DNA of 64,000 nucleotides. Origin: DATAOG01 sp963753685 (GTDB lineage Bacteria; Pseudomonadota; Alphaproteobacteria; Geminicoccales; Geminicoccaceae). Made by a program: the position numbers and the translations under genes. Where the stretch lies: the NCBI GenBank assembly GCA_963753685.1, contig CAVWDE010000005.1, positions 434,001 to 498,000 on the forward strand. The letters are read 5' to 3'. Each line of letters starts with the position of its first letter. The stretch's first letter is position 1. A model generated the notes under the pieces. That model was not told the origin of the DNA and searched no databases. It worked only from the letters and a program-made list of their open reading frames with translations. Below are positions 9,653 to 17,615 of this stretch, one piece after another.

Positions 9653-9701
9653 CGACATGTTAGGCTGTTGGGCGAAGGTCTGCTGACGAGAGGTTTGGGA
9701 A

Positions 9702-10034
9702 ATGCCTGCGGTGTTGTCACTCACTCCGGCGGCGGTCGGCCGGGTCCGGCATCTGGTCGAGACCCGCGGTGCGGGCGCCACCGGTATCCGGGTCGGCGTG
9801 CGCAACGCCGGCTGTTCGGGGTTCACCTATACGATCGATTTCGCCAACGACATCGGCCCCGGTGAGGACGTGATCGAGGCCGACGGCGTCAAGGTGGTGA
9901 TCGACCCGCAGGCGGTGATGTATCTGGTCGGCACCGAGATGGACTTCGTCGAGGACAAGCTCGGCGCCAGCTTCACGTTCAAGAACCCGAACGAGGTCGG
10001 GCGCTGCGGCTGCGGCGAGTCGTTCACGGTCTGA
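9702..10034 (+). CDS. A-type iron-sulfur carrier (HesB/IscA/SufA family)
   Basis: A 110-residue protein with the three conserved cysteines of A-type carriers: RNAGCSGFTY (about residue 38) and the C-terminal RCGCGES. It carries Fe or [2Fe-2S]/[4Fe-4S] clusters to target apoproteins in the cytosol. Also typical are the start PAVLSLTPAAVGRV and EADGVKVVIDPQAVMYLVG. It follows the Imm32-like gene and precedes the ferredoxin in the same direction. The exact paralogue (IscA, SufA or ErpA) cannot be assigned from sequence inspection. Confidence 0.92.
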   Translation: MPAVLSLTPAAVGRVRHLVETRGAGATGIRVGVRNAGCSGFTYTIDFANDIGPGEDVIEADGVKVVIDPQAVMYLVGTEMDFVEDKLGASFTFKNPNEVGRCGCGESFTV

Positions 10035-10063
10035 GCCTGCCTGGGGGCAGGTGCCCGAACACG

Positions 10064-10378
10064 ATGCCGCATCTGACCCTGATCGATGCCGCCGGCGGCC
10101 GTCATGAGATCGAGGCGCCAAGCGGCCTGTCGGTGATGCAGATCGCGCGCGAGCACGATCTCGGCATCGAGGGCACCTGCGACGGCTCGATGGCCTGCGC
10201 CACCTGCCACGTGATCGTCGAGCCCGAAGACGCACTCCGGCTGAAGGCACCCTGCGCGGAGGAGGAGGACATGCTCGACTTCGCGATCGGCGTGCAGCCG
10301 ACCTCGCGCCTCGGCTGCCAGATCGTCCTCTGCGAGGAACTCGACGGCCTGACCGTCCATCTTCCCGCCGACGCCTGA
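10064..10378 (+). CDS. fdx: [2Fe-2S] ferredoxin, adrenodoxin/Fdx type
   Basis: A 104-residue electron carrier. The four cluster ligands are visible: C-x5-C-x2-C in CDGSMACATCHV and a distant Cys in RLGCQIVL. The segment EEEDMLDFA is characteristic of the adrenodoxin/Isc ferredoxin subgroup. It probably supplies electrons for Fe-S assembly in partnership with the neighbouring carrier and desulfurase. Spacing to the upstream gene is about 30 bases. Confidence 0.93.
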   Translation: MPHLTLIDAAGGRHEIEAPSGLSVMQIAREHDLGIEGTCDGSMACATCHVIVEPEDALRLKAPCAEEEDMLDFAIGVQPTSRLGCQIVLCEELDGLTVHLPADA

Positions 10379-10468
10379 CGTCCGCCAGCCATGGGATCTG
10401 TGACCGGGGGCGACGTGACCAGGCGATCCGCGACCGGACGATGCGCGACCGCGAATGAGCACCCCGGC

Positions 10469-11593
10469 ATGAGCAATGGATTGGGGTTCGAGCATCTGCC
10501 GGCCGGGTCTCGGGTGGTGGTCGCGATGTCGGGCGGCGTCGACAGCTCGTGCACCGCGGCGCTGCTGGCCGAGGCCGGCTACGACGTGGTCGGCGTCACG
10601 CTCCAGCTCTACGACCATGGTCAGGCGCTCGGCCGCAAGGGCGCCTGCTGCGCCGGGCAGGACATCCAGGATGCCCGCGAGGTCGCCCGGCACCTCGACA
10701 TCCCGCACTACGTGCTGGACTTCGAGCAGCGCTTCCGCGCCGAGGTGATCGAGGATTTCGCCGACAGCTATGCCGCCGGACGCACCCCGATCCCGTGCGT
10801 GCGCTGCAACCAGAAGATCAAGTTCCGGGACCTCCTGGCGATCGCGCAGGACCTCGGCGCCGCCGCGCTCGCGACCGGGCACTACGTCCGCCGGCAGTCG
10901 AGCGACGCGGGGGTCGAGCTGCACGTCGCCGCCGATGCCGAACGCGATCAGAGCTATTTCCTGTTTGCCACGACCCGGGCGCAGCTGGAGTTTCTCCGGT
11001 TTCCGCTCGGCGGCCTGACCAAGGCAACGACCCGGGCGCTGGCCGCGCGCTTCGAGCTGCCGGTCGCCGCCAAGCCCGACAGCCAGGACATCTGCTTCGT
11101 GCCCGCGGGCAGCTACGCGCGGATCGTCGAGCGGCTGCGCCCCGAGGCGGCCGAGCCGGGCGAGATCTTGCACGTCGACGGCCGGCTGTTGGGCCGGCAC
11201 GAAGGCGTCATCGGCTTCACCGTCGGCCAGCGCCGCGGCCTCGCGGTGGCGACCGGCGAGCGGCTCTACGTGGTGCGCCTCGAGCCCGAGCGCCGGCGGG
11301 TGATCGTCGGCCCGCGGGCAGCGCTGCTCTGCCGCGCGGCCGAGCTGTCGGGGGTCAACTGGCTTGACGATCAGCCACCCCCGGCCACCGGCCTCGAGGT
11401 GGACGTCAAGCACCGGGCGCGCGAGCCGGCGGCCGCAGCGCGCGTCTTCGGCGCCGAGGGCGACCGCGCGCGGGTCGAGTTCCACGAGCCGCAGGCCGGG
11501 GTGGCGCCCGGTCAGGCCTGCGTCTTCTATCAGGGCACGCGGCTCCTCGGCGGCGGCTGGATCGAGCGCGCCCCCACGATCGCCTTGGACTGA
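10469..11593 (+). CDS. mnmA: tRNA-specific 2-thiouridylase
   Basis: MnmA installs sulfur at the wobble uridine (s2U34) of tRNA-Lys, Glu and Gln, using persulfide sulfur that comes ultimately from a cysteine desulfurase. Visible are the PP-loop VAMSGGVDSSC, the catalytic Cys in PCVRCNQKIKF, the second active-site Cys in DSQDICFVP, and the C-terminal GFTVGQRRGL. About 374 residues from ATG 10469 (MSNGLGFEHLPAG). ATG 10391 is an in-frame alternative with a less likely N-terminus. It closes the cysE-desulfurase-carrier-ferredoxin cluster, which strengthens the sulfur-relay reading. Confidence 0.94.
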   Translation: MSNGLGFEHLPAGSRVVVAMSGGVDSSCTAALLAEAGYDVVGVTLQLYDHGQALGRKGACCAGQDIQDAREVARHLDIPHYVLDFEQRFRAEVIEDFADSYAAGRTPIPCVRCNQKIKFRDLLAIAQDLGAAALATGHYVRRQSSDAGVELHVAADAERDQSYFLFATTRAQLEFLRFPLGGLTKATTRALAARFELPVAAKPDSQDICFVPAGSYARIVERLRPEAAEPGEILHVDGRLLGRHEGVIGFTVGQRRGLAVATGERLYVVRLEPERRRVIVGPRAALLCRAAELSGVNWLDDQPPPATGLEVDVKHRAREPAAAARVFGAEGDRARVEFHEPQAGVAPGQACVFYQGTRLLGGGWIERAPTIALD

Positions 11594-11651
11594 TCCGACC
11601 GCCGCGCCAGGCTCGCCCGCCGGAATCCGCTCGCGCGGGCTTCTCCCGCAG

Positions 11652-11720
11652 GGAGTCCCACGGTCGCGTGGACCACCCGAAGAAAGCGTTAGCGGCCAAT
11701 CGTTAATGCCCGGTTAACGG
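11652..11720. repeat. Dispersed intergenic repeat, copy 1, with a TTAA-N7-TTAA site
   Basis: About 69 bases that align with 27229-27296 at roughly 80 percent identity by eye, including shared ACGGTCGC, TGGACCA, CCGAAG and GGTTAACGG. The 5' half holds a small hairpin (GGTC-5-GACC). At 11703-11717 there is a perfect TTAA-N7-TTAA, the consensus bound by the alphaproteobacterial cell-cycle regulator CtrA. It lies in the 275-base gap between mnmA and the tRNA. I see nothing else in that gap. Confidence 0.65.
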
Positions 11721-11868
11721 GCGCCACGGAGCGTCCACCGGCCATCCGGGGCCTCGGGCCGGAGCCTGGGTCTGGCCGTTGCCCGCACGCGCCCGCCGCC
11801 AGGCCATCGTGCGGTCCAGCCAGCTTGACCCCATCCGTCGCCGGCCCTATGTAGCGGCCTCGACCGGG

Positions 11869-11944
11869 GGCGGAGTAGCTCAGTTGGTAGAGCAGTGGAA
11901 TCATAATCCATGGGTCGGGGGTTCGAGTCCCTCCTCCGCTACCA
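11869..11944 (+). tRNA. tRNA with CAU anticodon, probably elongator tRNA-Met
   Basis: The cloverleaf can be folded by hand: acceptor stem GGCGGAG with CTCCGCT (a G-U closing pair), D arm GCTC/GAGC, anticodon stem GTGGA/TCCAT with loop ATCATAA (anticodon CAT), T arm GGGGG/CCCTC with TTCGAGT, and an encoded ACCA end. CAU can also be tRNA-Ile2 (lysidine-modified) or initiator. The regular first base pair argues against initiator, and resemblance to alphaproteobacterial elongator tRNA-Met favours Met. Accessory genes follow it, as is common next to tRNAs, but I see no integrase. Confidence 0.9.
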
Positions 11945-12275
11945 CCAGAAACGTAAGCGTTGGCAAAGCGTTGAGAGGCTGATCTGAGCTCCTGAGGTCC
12001 GCGTTTCTGTCGCGCAATGTCACCCGGCCAGACACCAAGCCAATCCAGCCAACCGGTCCTTCCCTCGCGCGATCGTCGATCAGCCCCGCTGAGGGGCCGA
12101 CACCGCAACGCGGCTGGGGCAGCGCGGAAAACCGGTTGAACCGACCATGGCCGCCGAGATCGCCTACCAGCGCCGGCGGCAAGGTTGCGGTCTCTGCGGC
12201 GATCCGACTTTCCCCGGCCAGCCATGCTGCCCGAGATGCGCTCGTGGTTCGGGCTCGATCGTGGCTCTGACTAGT
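11945..12275. other. Gap after the tRNA
   Basis: About 330 bases without a convincing gene. A plus-strand open frame from ATG 12147 begins with a zinc-ribbon-like stretch (CGLC then CPRC) but runs on into antisense of the next gene, so it is not called. No integrase, attachment-site duplicate of the tRNA 3' end or insertion sequence was seen here. Confidence 0.5.
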
Positions 12276-12533
12276 CTAACGATCCTCCGGCCTCTCCCAC
12301 GCCGAGGCGCCACCCAATTTGGCTTCCAGGGCCTCGATCCGCCGCAGAACCTCGCCGAATCGGCGGTCGAGCTCACTAATGGTCATGTAATCGGGCGTGT
12401 AGGGGTGCAACAGGAACAGACGGATCTCGCGCTCGAAGCTCGGACCTCCTTCGCGCAGCCGCTGCACGAACAGCCGTGCCAGCTCGGCCTGCTGTGGTGA
12501 CAGCCTCAAGTTGACCTGCCGGGTGTCGGTCAT
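12276..12533 (-). CDS. Small hypothetical protein, possibly ribbon-helix-helix plus coiled coil
   Basis: Predicted 85 residues, starting MTDTRQVNLRLSPQQAELA. The first half has the look of a short DNA-binding or dimerization module (beta strand TRQVNLRL followed by helices). The second half (ISELDRRFGEVLRRIEALEAK) is a heptad-rich coiled coil. GAGGTAAGG just upstream of the ATG provides a good ribosome site. No family is recognised. A lone regulator or phasin-like small protein are both possible. Confidence 0.55.
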   Translation of the reverse strand: MTDTRQVNLRLSPQQAELARLFVQRLREGGPSFEREIRLFLLHPYTPDYMTISELDRRFGEVLRRIEALEAKLGGASAWERPEDR

Positions 12534-13111
12534 GCCTTACCTCGTTGTGGCCTTAGAGTCCCCGTACCTTTTTTCTAAGTCACCGAAGTCAACATATTGC
12601 AGCTACGGCGGCCCACCGAGCTGCTACATGCTAACCAAGACCGCGAGATCTTCCACTCAGGCAAACAGATTGCCAGCTGCAGCCTGGCTAGTACAGCCGG
12701 TTCGCCGCCGCCGACCGCGTGTCCGACGCCGGCGGGCCCGGTTCGCCGCCGCGGCGCATCCAATCGCTACGTAGCGACGGCTGCCGATCGCCGGAAGTCC
12801 TCGAGGCCGATCTCCACGGCCGGGAAGCTGCGCGGTCGTGACCGATCGGCCCTCGGAGATCCCGCCCAAAGCCTGCGACAAAAAAGCCATGACGCCCGGA
12901 GAGGCTCGGAATCCGTCAGGATCTCCGATAGCACGAGGCTAGAGATGTGCTAGGAAAACCGCTGCGAAGTTGCTATATTGGTTCCCGAACAAGCGGCCCA
13001 TGGGGCCTTCCGGTTGGCATGAAGTTCGCGCCAAGGTCCCCTGTGCCCCGTTCGAAGGCTCGGTGCAGAGGGCACCGTGAGGGAGCCGCAGCCGCGGTCG
13101 GAGGTGGGTAG
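12534..13111. other. Noncoding stretch before the glycosyltransferase
   Basis: About 580 bases with no supported gene in any frame. It contains a T-rich tract near 12570 and must hold the promoters for the divergent small gene (minus) and the glycosyltransferase (plus). The only short element I can defend is GGAGGT at 13100-13105, six bases before the TTG start at 13112. Confidence 0.5.
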
Positions 13112-14053
13112 TTGAGCGAATTCAACGGCTCTGGGGTGCCCACGGTTTCTGTGGGGCTGCCCGTGTACAATGGCGCCGACTATGTCGCCCAGGCGATCGA
13201 CGCCCTCCTGAAGCAGAGCTTCGAGGATTTCGAGCTCCTGATCCAGGACAATGCCTCGACCGATGCCACCGGCGAGATCTGTCGCGCGTACGCCGCCAGG
13301 GATCGCCGGGTACGCTACGTCCGCAACCCGCAGAACGTCGGCGCGGCCGCCAACTACAATCTGGTCTTCCAGCGCGGGCGCGCTCGCTATTTCAAGTGGG
13401 CGGCCCATGACGACGTCTGTACGCCCGACTTTCTCGAGCGCTGCGTCGCGGTGCTGGAGCGTGACCCTGCGGTCGTGCTCTGCTGTGGTCAGACCCAGCT
13501 GATCAATGACGACGGCTCGCCGGTCCGGTACGACCCGGAGCAGAAGTGCTACGTGACCAGACATGGCGAGCGCGTCGGGCAGATCGACCCGGTGCACCGG
13601 GCGGAAGGCGCCCGCCCGGCCGGCCGCTTCTGGGACGTGCTGGTGCGGACCATGCGGACCTTCGAGATTTTCGGGGTCATCCGGACCGAGGTGCTGCGCC
13701 AGACCCACCTGCATGGCGGCTACTATGGCTCCGACAAGGTGCTGCTGGCCGAACTCAGCCTGCTCGGGCGGTTCCATCTGCTCCCCGAGGTGCTGCTGCA
13801 ACGGCGCTGTCATAAAAACCAGTCGAGCAATCTCGCGCTGACGCAGAAGAGCAGCTGGATCGGCGGCGGCAAGGCCGAAGGCTGGCTGACGCTGCGGCTG
13901 CGCAAGGTGATCCCGGGCTACATCGCCGTTGTCCATGACGCGCGGATCGCGCTGGCTCAGAAGGTCATCTGCTACGGCGCGATCGTCTACCGCCTGGTCG
14001 CCCCGCAGACCTGGATCAAGCAGTTCATGCCCGGGCGCTACACCGAGACGTGA
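13112..14053 (+). CDS. Family 2 glycosyltransferase
   Basis: A 313-residue GT-A fold transferase. It has the family start VSVGLPVYNGADYVAQAIDA, the nucleotide-sugar region LIQDNASTDATGEIC and NVGAAANYN, and an HDD motif (KWAAHDDVCTPDF) at the DxD position for metal and UDP-sugar. The start is TTG with GGAGGT six bases upstream. No signal peptide or membrane domain, so it acts on the cytosolic face, probably in surface glycan synthesis. It stands alone, with no polymerase, flippase or other transferases nearby. Confidence 0.88.
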   Translation: MSEFNGSGVPTVSVGLPVYNGADYVAQAIDALLKQSFEDFELLIQDNASTDATGEICRAYAARDRRVRYVRNPQNVGAAANYNLVFQRGRARYFKWAAHDDVCTPDFLERCVAVLERDPAVVLCCGQTQLINDDGSPVRYDPEQKCYVTRHGERVGQIDPVHRAEGARPAGRFWDVLVRTMRTFEIFGVIRTEVLRQTHLHGGYYGSDKVLLAELSLLGRFHLLPEVLLQRRCHKNQSSNLALTQKSSWIGGGKAEGWLTLRLRKVIPGYIAVVHDARIALAQKVICYGAIVYRLVAPQTWIKQFMPGRYTET

Positions 14054-14121
14054 TCAGGCAGCCGAGTGCCCGGCGCAGTGCCGGGGGTCGCGGGAGGCTC
14101 CTGCATCGGAGGCCGGCGAGA

Positions 14122-14220
14122 ATGAGCAGAACCAGGCTCGCCCTGATCAGAGCGTTCGTGTACGGCGCGGCCGCAGGTGTCGTGATCACCAGCCTCATGC
14201 TTGTGGCAGGCGGATTTTGA
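14122..14220 (+). CDS. Predicted 32-residue single-pass membrane peptide
   Basis: ATG at 14122 is preceded by GGAGG at 14108-14112, a nine-base spacing. The product begins MSRTRLALIRAFVYG and continues AAAGVVITSLMLVAGGF before TGA. A short basic N-terminus followed by about 20 hydrophobic residues fits a type II single-span small membrane protein. It follows the glycosyltransferase by 68 bases in the same direction. No homologue is recognised, and the call depends on the ribosome site and hydrophobic pattern. Confidence 0.5.
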   Translation: MSRTRLALIRAFVYGAAAGVVITSLMLVAGGF

Positions 14221-14296
14221 CGGGCCGGCTCACCGCGCCTTTGGACATGACCGGAGCGCCTCGGGGACCTTCAAAGGATCCGGACCAGACAGCGGG

Positions 14297-14947
14297 TCAG
14301 ATGATGAACAGGATCAGCCCGGTCGTGACCAGGGCCGCGGACCACAGCAGGTCGAGATTGATCCAGCCCCGGCGCAGCACCGCGACGCCCAGCCACTCGT
14401 AGACCAGCATCGCGACCGCTCCGGTCACGATCAGCAGCGCCAGCGTATGCACCGCGACCGCGGCGAGCGCCACCCCGAACGAGCCGCTCGCGGTCAGCTC
14501 GTGCGCGGGCGAGGCGGCAAGGCAGAGCGGAATCAGCACCGGCACCAGCATCAGGCCGGCGCCATGCGCGCTCGCCATCACGAACGACCAGCCGGCGAGG
14601 CCCGCCATGCCGGTCTGCATGCCGACCCGCACCCGATGCCGTGAGCCGTACAGGCTGTGCCAGAGCGCCCAGCCGATCAGCAGGGTCCCGGCGAGCGCCC
14701 GCACGATCCGCGGGTCGACCACGATCCCGAGCGCCACCACGGCGAGCGCCACCAGCGCGATCGAGAGCGCGTGGCCGAGCGCGATCGGCACCAGGGACTC
14801 CAGCACTACCGCCCGGCTGTGGCGGTGCAGCCCGAGTGCCACCGCGAACAGCCAGCCCATGGCCGGGTTGATGCCATGAAACGCCCCAAGCCCGGCCAGC
14901 GCCAGCCACGGCCACCACGCGGTGGTCACGATCGGCCCCCGTACCAA
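14297..14947 (-). CDS. Integral membrane protein, about six helices, unknown function
   Basis: 216 residues, mostly hydrophobic, with an early conserved-looking segment GLGAFHGINPAMGWLFAV followed by further helices (IALGHALSIALVALAVVALG; ALLIVTGAVAMLVYEWLGV; LLWSAALVTTGLILFII). The HGxNPAMGW segment recalls families related to nickel/cobalt or sulfite exporters (NicO/TauE-like), but I cannot assign one. Start ATG at 14947 (MVRGPIVTTAWWPW). It is divergent from the toxin-antitoxin pair and shares a roughly 50-base promoter region with it. Confidence 0.75.
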   Translation of the reverse strand: MVRGPIVTTAWWPWLALAGLGAFHGINPAMGWLFAVALGLHRHSRAVVLESLVPIALGHALSIALVALAVVALGIVVDPRIVRALAGTLLIGWALWHSLYGSRHRVRVGMQTGMAGLAGWSFVMASAHGAGLMLVPVLIPLCLAASPAHELTASGSFGVALAAVAVHTLALLIVTGAVAMLVYEWLGVAVLRRGWINLDLLWSAALVTTGLILFII

Positions 14948-14954
14948 GCCAAAT

Positions 14955-14979
14955 TATGATCTTGAATACATATGATCTT
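14955..14979 (+). promoter_or_regulatory. Direct repeat, candidate operator of the HigBA-like pair
   Basis: TATGATCTT occurs at 14955-14963 and again at 14971-14979, a period of 16 bases, in an AT-rich patch just upstream of the toxin start at 14996. Xre-type antitoxins such as HigA autoregulate through repeated sites near the promoter, so this is a plausible operator. Confidence 0.4.
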
Positions 14980-14995
14980 CGAGCCATATTCGTGC

Positions 14996-15424
14996 ATGAC
15001 GTGGACGGTGGTCTTCCATGAGGCGTTTGATCCGGAGTTCGAGCGACTCGCCACGGAGGTCCAAGACGAGCTGCTCGCCCAAGGCAAGCTTCTAGCACGG
15101 TTCGGGCCGACGCTGGGACGGCCGCGGGTCGACACGCTCCAAGGATCGCGCCACGCCAACATGAAGGAACTCCGCTTCGATGCGGCGGGCGGCGTCTGAC
15201 GAGTGGCGTTCGCGTTCGATCCGGCGCGGCGAGCGGTGCTGCTCGTCGCGGGAGACAAGAGAGGCGCGACCACCCGGCGCTTCTATACAGGGCTGATCAG
15301 AAGAGCCGACGATCGCTTCGACGCCTGGCTCGCGAAGGAAAGTGACGATGGCGGTAAGTCTCGAGGACAAGCTGGCCGGACTGCCGGGCGACCGACGCGC
15401 CAAGATCGACGCCCGCGCCGCTGA
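14996..15424 (+). pseudogene. HigB/Gp49-like toxin interrupted by an in-frame TGA
   Basis: The frame begins MTWTVVFHEAFDPEFERLA and continues LARFGPTLGRPRVDTLQGS and MKELRFDAAGGV, the well-known core of the phage-derived Gp49-like/HigB mRNA-cleaving toxin family. It then meets TGA at 15197-15199. After the stop the same frame resumes as RVAFAFDPARRAVLLVAGDK and RFYTGLIRRADDRFDAWL. Family members normally read GVWRVAF here, so the stop replaces a conserved tryptophan codon (TGG to TGA). The frame also overruns the antitoxin start instead of ending before it. The toxin is probably inactive; a sequencing error at this base would also explain it. Confidence 0.8.
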
Positions 15425-15746
15425 GCTGATCGCCGAGGAGATGACCTTGCGCGATCTGCGGCGCGCGCTCAACCGGACGCAAGTCGCCCTCGCCAAACAG
15501 CTTGGCGTCAAGCAGGAGACCATCTCCCGGTTGGAAAAGCGCAGCGATATGCTCCTCTCGACCCTGCGCAGCTACGTCGAGGCGATGGGCGGCGAGCTTG
15601 ATCTCGTAGCGAAATTCCCCGACCGCCCGGCTGTCCGGCTGAAGGGGCTGCCGCTTGCGCAGGCCGAGGCGGATGCCGGACGAACCTTGCCCGCGGCCAG
15701 CCAATCTCGGAGGCGCACCAAGAGAGCCGCTGCCGAGGCTGCCTGA
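15348..15746 (+). CDS. Xre-family antitoxin (HigA-like)
   Basis: About 132 residues. A helix-turn-helix is visible at TQVALAKQLGVKQETISRLEKR, preceded by AAELIAEEMTLRDLRRALNR and followed by LLSTLRSYVEAMGGELDLVA and EFPD-like KFPDRPAV, as in antitoxins that partner Gp49/HigB toxins. ATG 15348 is the likely start; GTG 15342 is an alternative. It overlaps the end of the toxin reading frame, typical of toxin-first HigBA pairs. The lysine/arginine-rich tail (SRRRTKRAAAEAA) is an extension beyond the core. Confidence 0.85.
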   Translation: MAVSLEDKLAGLPGDRRAKIDARAAELIAEEMTLRDLRRALNRTQVALAKQLGVKQETISRLEKRSDMLLSTLRSYVEAMGGELDLVAKFPDRPAVRLKGLPLAQAEADAGRTLPAASQSRRRTKRAAAEAA

Positions 15747-15851
15747 ACCACGCTTCGCGAGGCAAGGAGGGGGCGGCGGCCCGCCGGCCATGGCGCGCGC
15801 AAGAACGCCTGGTCGCGCCGGTCCACGGGCCTAGCGGCGCCGCCCGCCGCC

Positions 15852-17243
15852 TCACGGATAGCAGTAACTGTCCGAGGAGGCGTCGCCGCCCTGCAGGCGC
15901 ACCTGGTGCGGCCGGTGGCCGGCCGGCCAGTCAACGAAGAAGTCTTGGTCGAGCTCGATCCCGCCGCCGTCCTTGGCGTTGATCTTGACCATCCAGCCCT
16001 TGATCCCGTCCGGGTAGAACTGCGGGTCGACCGCACCATAGAGCGAGTTGGTGAAGTAGATCCGCTTGCCGTCGCGGCTGACCTCGACCATCTGCGGTCC
16101 GCCGTTCAAGGGCCCGTTCGCCTTCGGATGCGCCGCCCGCGAGACGATGCCGCCGAGCCGCACCTTGCCCGTGAGCTTCGGGCTCATCGGGTCGGACACG
16201 TCATACTGGTGGAAGTCGCCGGTGCCCCAGCAGGAGACGTAGAGATACTTGTCGTCGACCGAGAGGTCGATGTCGGTGACGAGCGGCGGCACCGCGCCGA
16301 AGCCCTTGAGCAGCGGCGGCAGGTCATCGGCGTTGGCGGGCTCGGCCGGGATCGTGATCACCTTCCTCACCGCCCACTTGTCGCCGTCGCGATACCAGGT
16401 CCAGATCGAGGACGACAGGTCCTCGAGCGACAGGACGCAGTTGACGAAGCCATAGGCCTTGGTCGGGTCGTGGGCCGGGCGCAGCTCGAACACCAGCTGG
16501 TACTTGTCGCCGAAGTCGATCTCCTGCAGGTGCTTGCGCTTGTGCAGGTCCCAAAAGTGCAGCTTGCGGCCATACTGGGCGCCCAGGACCTTCTCCGGGA
16601 TCAGCCCGTCCTCGACCATGTCGGGCGTGCCCCATTCGCTGGTCACGACCGTGTCGTGGCCGAGGTGCCACCACATGTCGTAGGCGAAATACTGCGGCCC
16701 GCGGTCGATCTCCCAGCGGCCGCGGACCTCGAAGCTCTCGTGGTCCATGAGGAACACGCCGCCCGGGCCCTTGCCGGCGCCGTTGCCGAGCGCGGTGATG
16801 TAGATGCCATCGGGCCCGCAGTGCACCGTGTGCGGCCGGGAGTAGTCGGCGCGCTCGGCGATCTCCGCGGCCTTGACCGTCTTGATCAGCTTCGGGGCCT
16901 TGGGGTCGGGCTTGGTGTCGAGGATGTGGATGTTCGAGGAGCGCAGCCCCGGCACGACCAGATAGCGACGCTCGACGTGCGGATGCGGCGCGTTCGGGCA
17001 CAGGCAGGAGCTGCAGGCGTTCCAGCCGAAGTGATGCAGCTCGTCGCCGGCCGTGCCGACCTCGATGCGGTTGACGATCGTGGCGTAGCCCGGCGAGGCC
17101 GGATCGAGGTCGACCACCGCCAGGCGGTCGGGCTTCTTGCGCAGGGGGTCGAATTCGGCGACGTAGGCGAGCTTTTCCGCCGGCGCGCGGCTCGCCAGCC
17201 GCGGCGACGGGTAGAAGGTCGGATCGGGCGTCCACTGGGCCAT
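15852..17243 (-). CDS. Methanethiol oxidase / selenium-binding protein SBP56 family
   Basis: 463 residues, the length of SELENBP1/MtoX proteins. These oxidise methanethiol to formaldehyde, hydrogen sulfide and hydrogen peroxide, using copper in characterised bacteria. Typical segments are HHFGWNACSSCLC near residue 70, SRPHTVHCGPDGIY, the TSEWGTPDMVEDGL block, KLHFWDLHKRK and the C-terminal PAGHRPHQVRLQGGD. The latter His residues fit the metal site. No signal peptide is evident. It stands alone between the toxin-antitoxin pair and rpsP; the usual SCO1-like copper partner is not adjacent. AGGGAG precedes the ATG. Confidence 0.92.
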   Translation of the reverse strand: MAQWTPDPTFYPSPRLASRAPAEKLAYVAEFDPLRKKPDRLAVVDLDPASPGYATIVNRIEVGTAGDELHHFGWNACSSCLCPNAPHPHVERRYLVVPGLRSSNIHILDTKPDPKAPKLIKTVKAAEIAERADYSRPHTVHCGPDGIYITALGNGAGKGPGGVFLMDHESFEVRGRWEIDRGPQYFAYDMWWHLGHDTVVTSEWGTPDMVEDGLIPEKVLGAQYGRKLHFWDLHKRKHLQEIDFGDKYQLVFELRPAHDPTKAYGFVNCVLSLEDLSSSIWTWYRDGDKWAVRKVITIPAEPANADDLPPLLKGFGAVPPLVTDIDLSVDDKYLYVSCWGTGDFHQYDVSDPMSPKLTGKVRLGGIVSRAAHPKANGPLNGGPQMVEVSRDGKRIYFTNSLYGAVDPQFYPDGIKGWMVKINAKDGGGIELDQDFFVDWPAGHRPHQVRLQGGDASSDSYCYP

Positions 17244-17615
17244 TTCGACAGCTCCCTGAGTTTTTGCGTCTACGCCTCACGTCGCGCTCGGACAGGCCCG
17301 CGCGACCTCTTGGTTGGGCGGGCTTGACGCTAGCCTCCTAGCACGTGCGAGTTTCCCATAGTCCGTTGGCAAAGGCGACCGCTTTTGCAACTATCCCGGG
17401 CGCGCCGGGATTCCCGCTGCCGCCTGAGCCAGGCCGAATCGCGGCGCGGTGGGCGCCGCATCCGCGCTTGACCTGAACGCGGCCGCCGACTACTTGTCCG
17501 CCAGCCATCGGTGCAGCTCCGGTAACCGTTGCGCTCGGGCTGGTTCCGGGTGCCATGGGTTGTGCGGCGTCCGGTCCGGAGCGCGCGGCCGCGAGCTCGA
17601 CGAAGCGAGGGATCG
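17244..17615. other. Divergent promoter gap before rpsP, with a hairpin
   Basis: About 370 bases without a gene. TCCCGG-5-CCGGGA at 17394-17410 is a perfect hairpin without a following T-run. The adjoining 17405-17422 matches 27189-27206 at 16 of 18 positions, next to repeat copy 2. TTGACC at 17468-17473 with a weak TACTTG at 17491-17496 is a possible rpsP promoter. GAGGG sits before the rpsP ATG. Confidence 0.45.

Noticed and set aside
12147..12500. Plus-strand frame with zinc-ribbon-like CGLC and CPRC
   Set aside because: After about 45 residues it becomes antisense of the better-supported 12276-12533 gene; no ribosome site. A short remnant remains possible.
11945..14220. tRNA-integrated genomic island
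   Set aside because: No integrase, no duplicated tRNA 3' end and no sharp GC change found downstream of the tRNA.
15197..15199. TGA recoded as Trp or selenocysteine in the toxin
   Set aside because: TGA ends many intact genes in the window and no SECIS-like element was noticed; a point mutation or sequence error is simpler.
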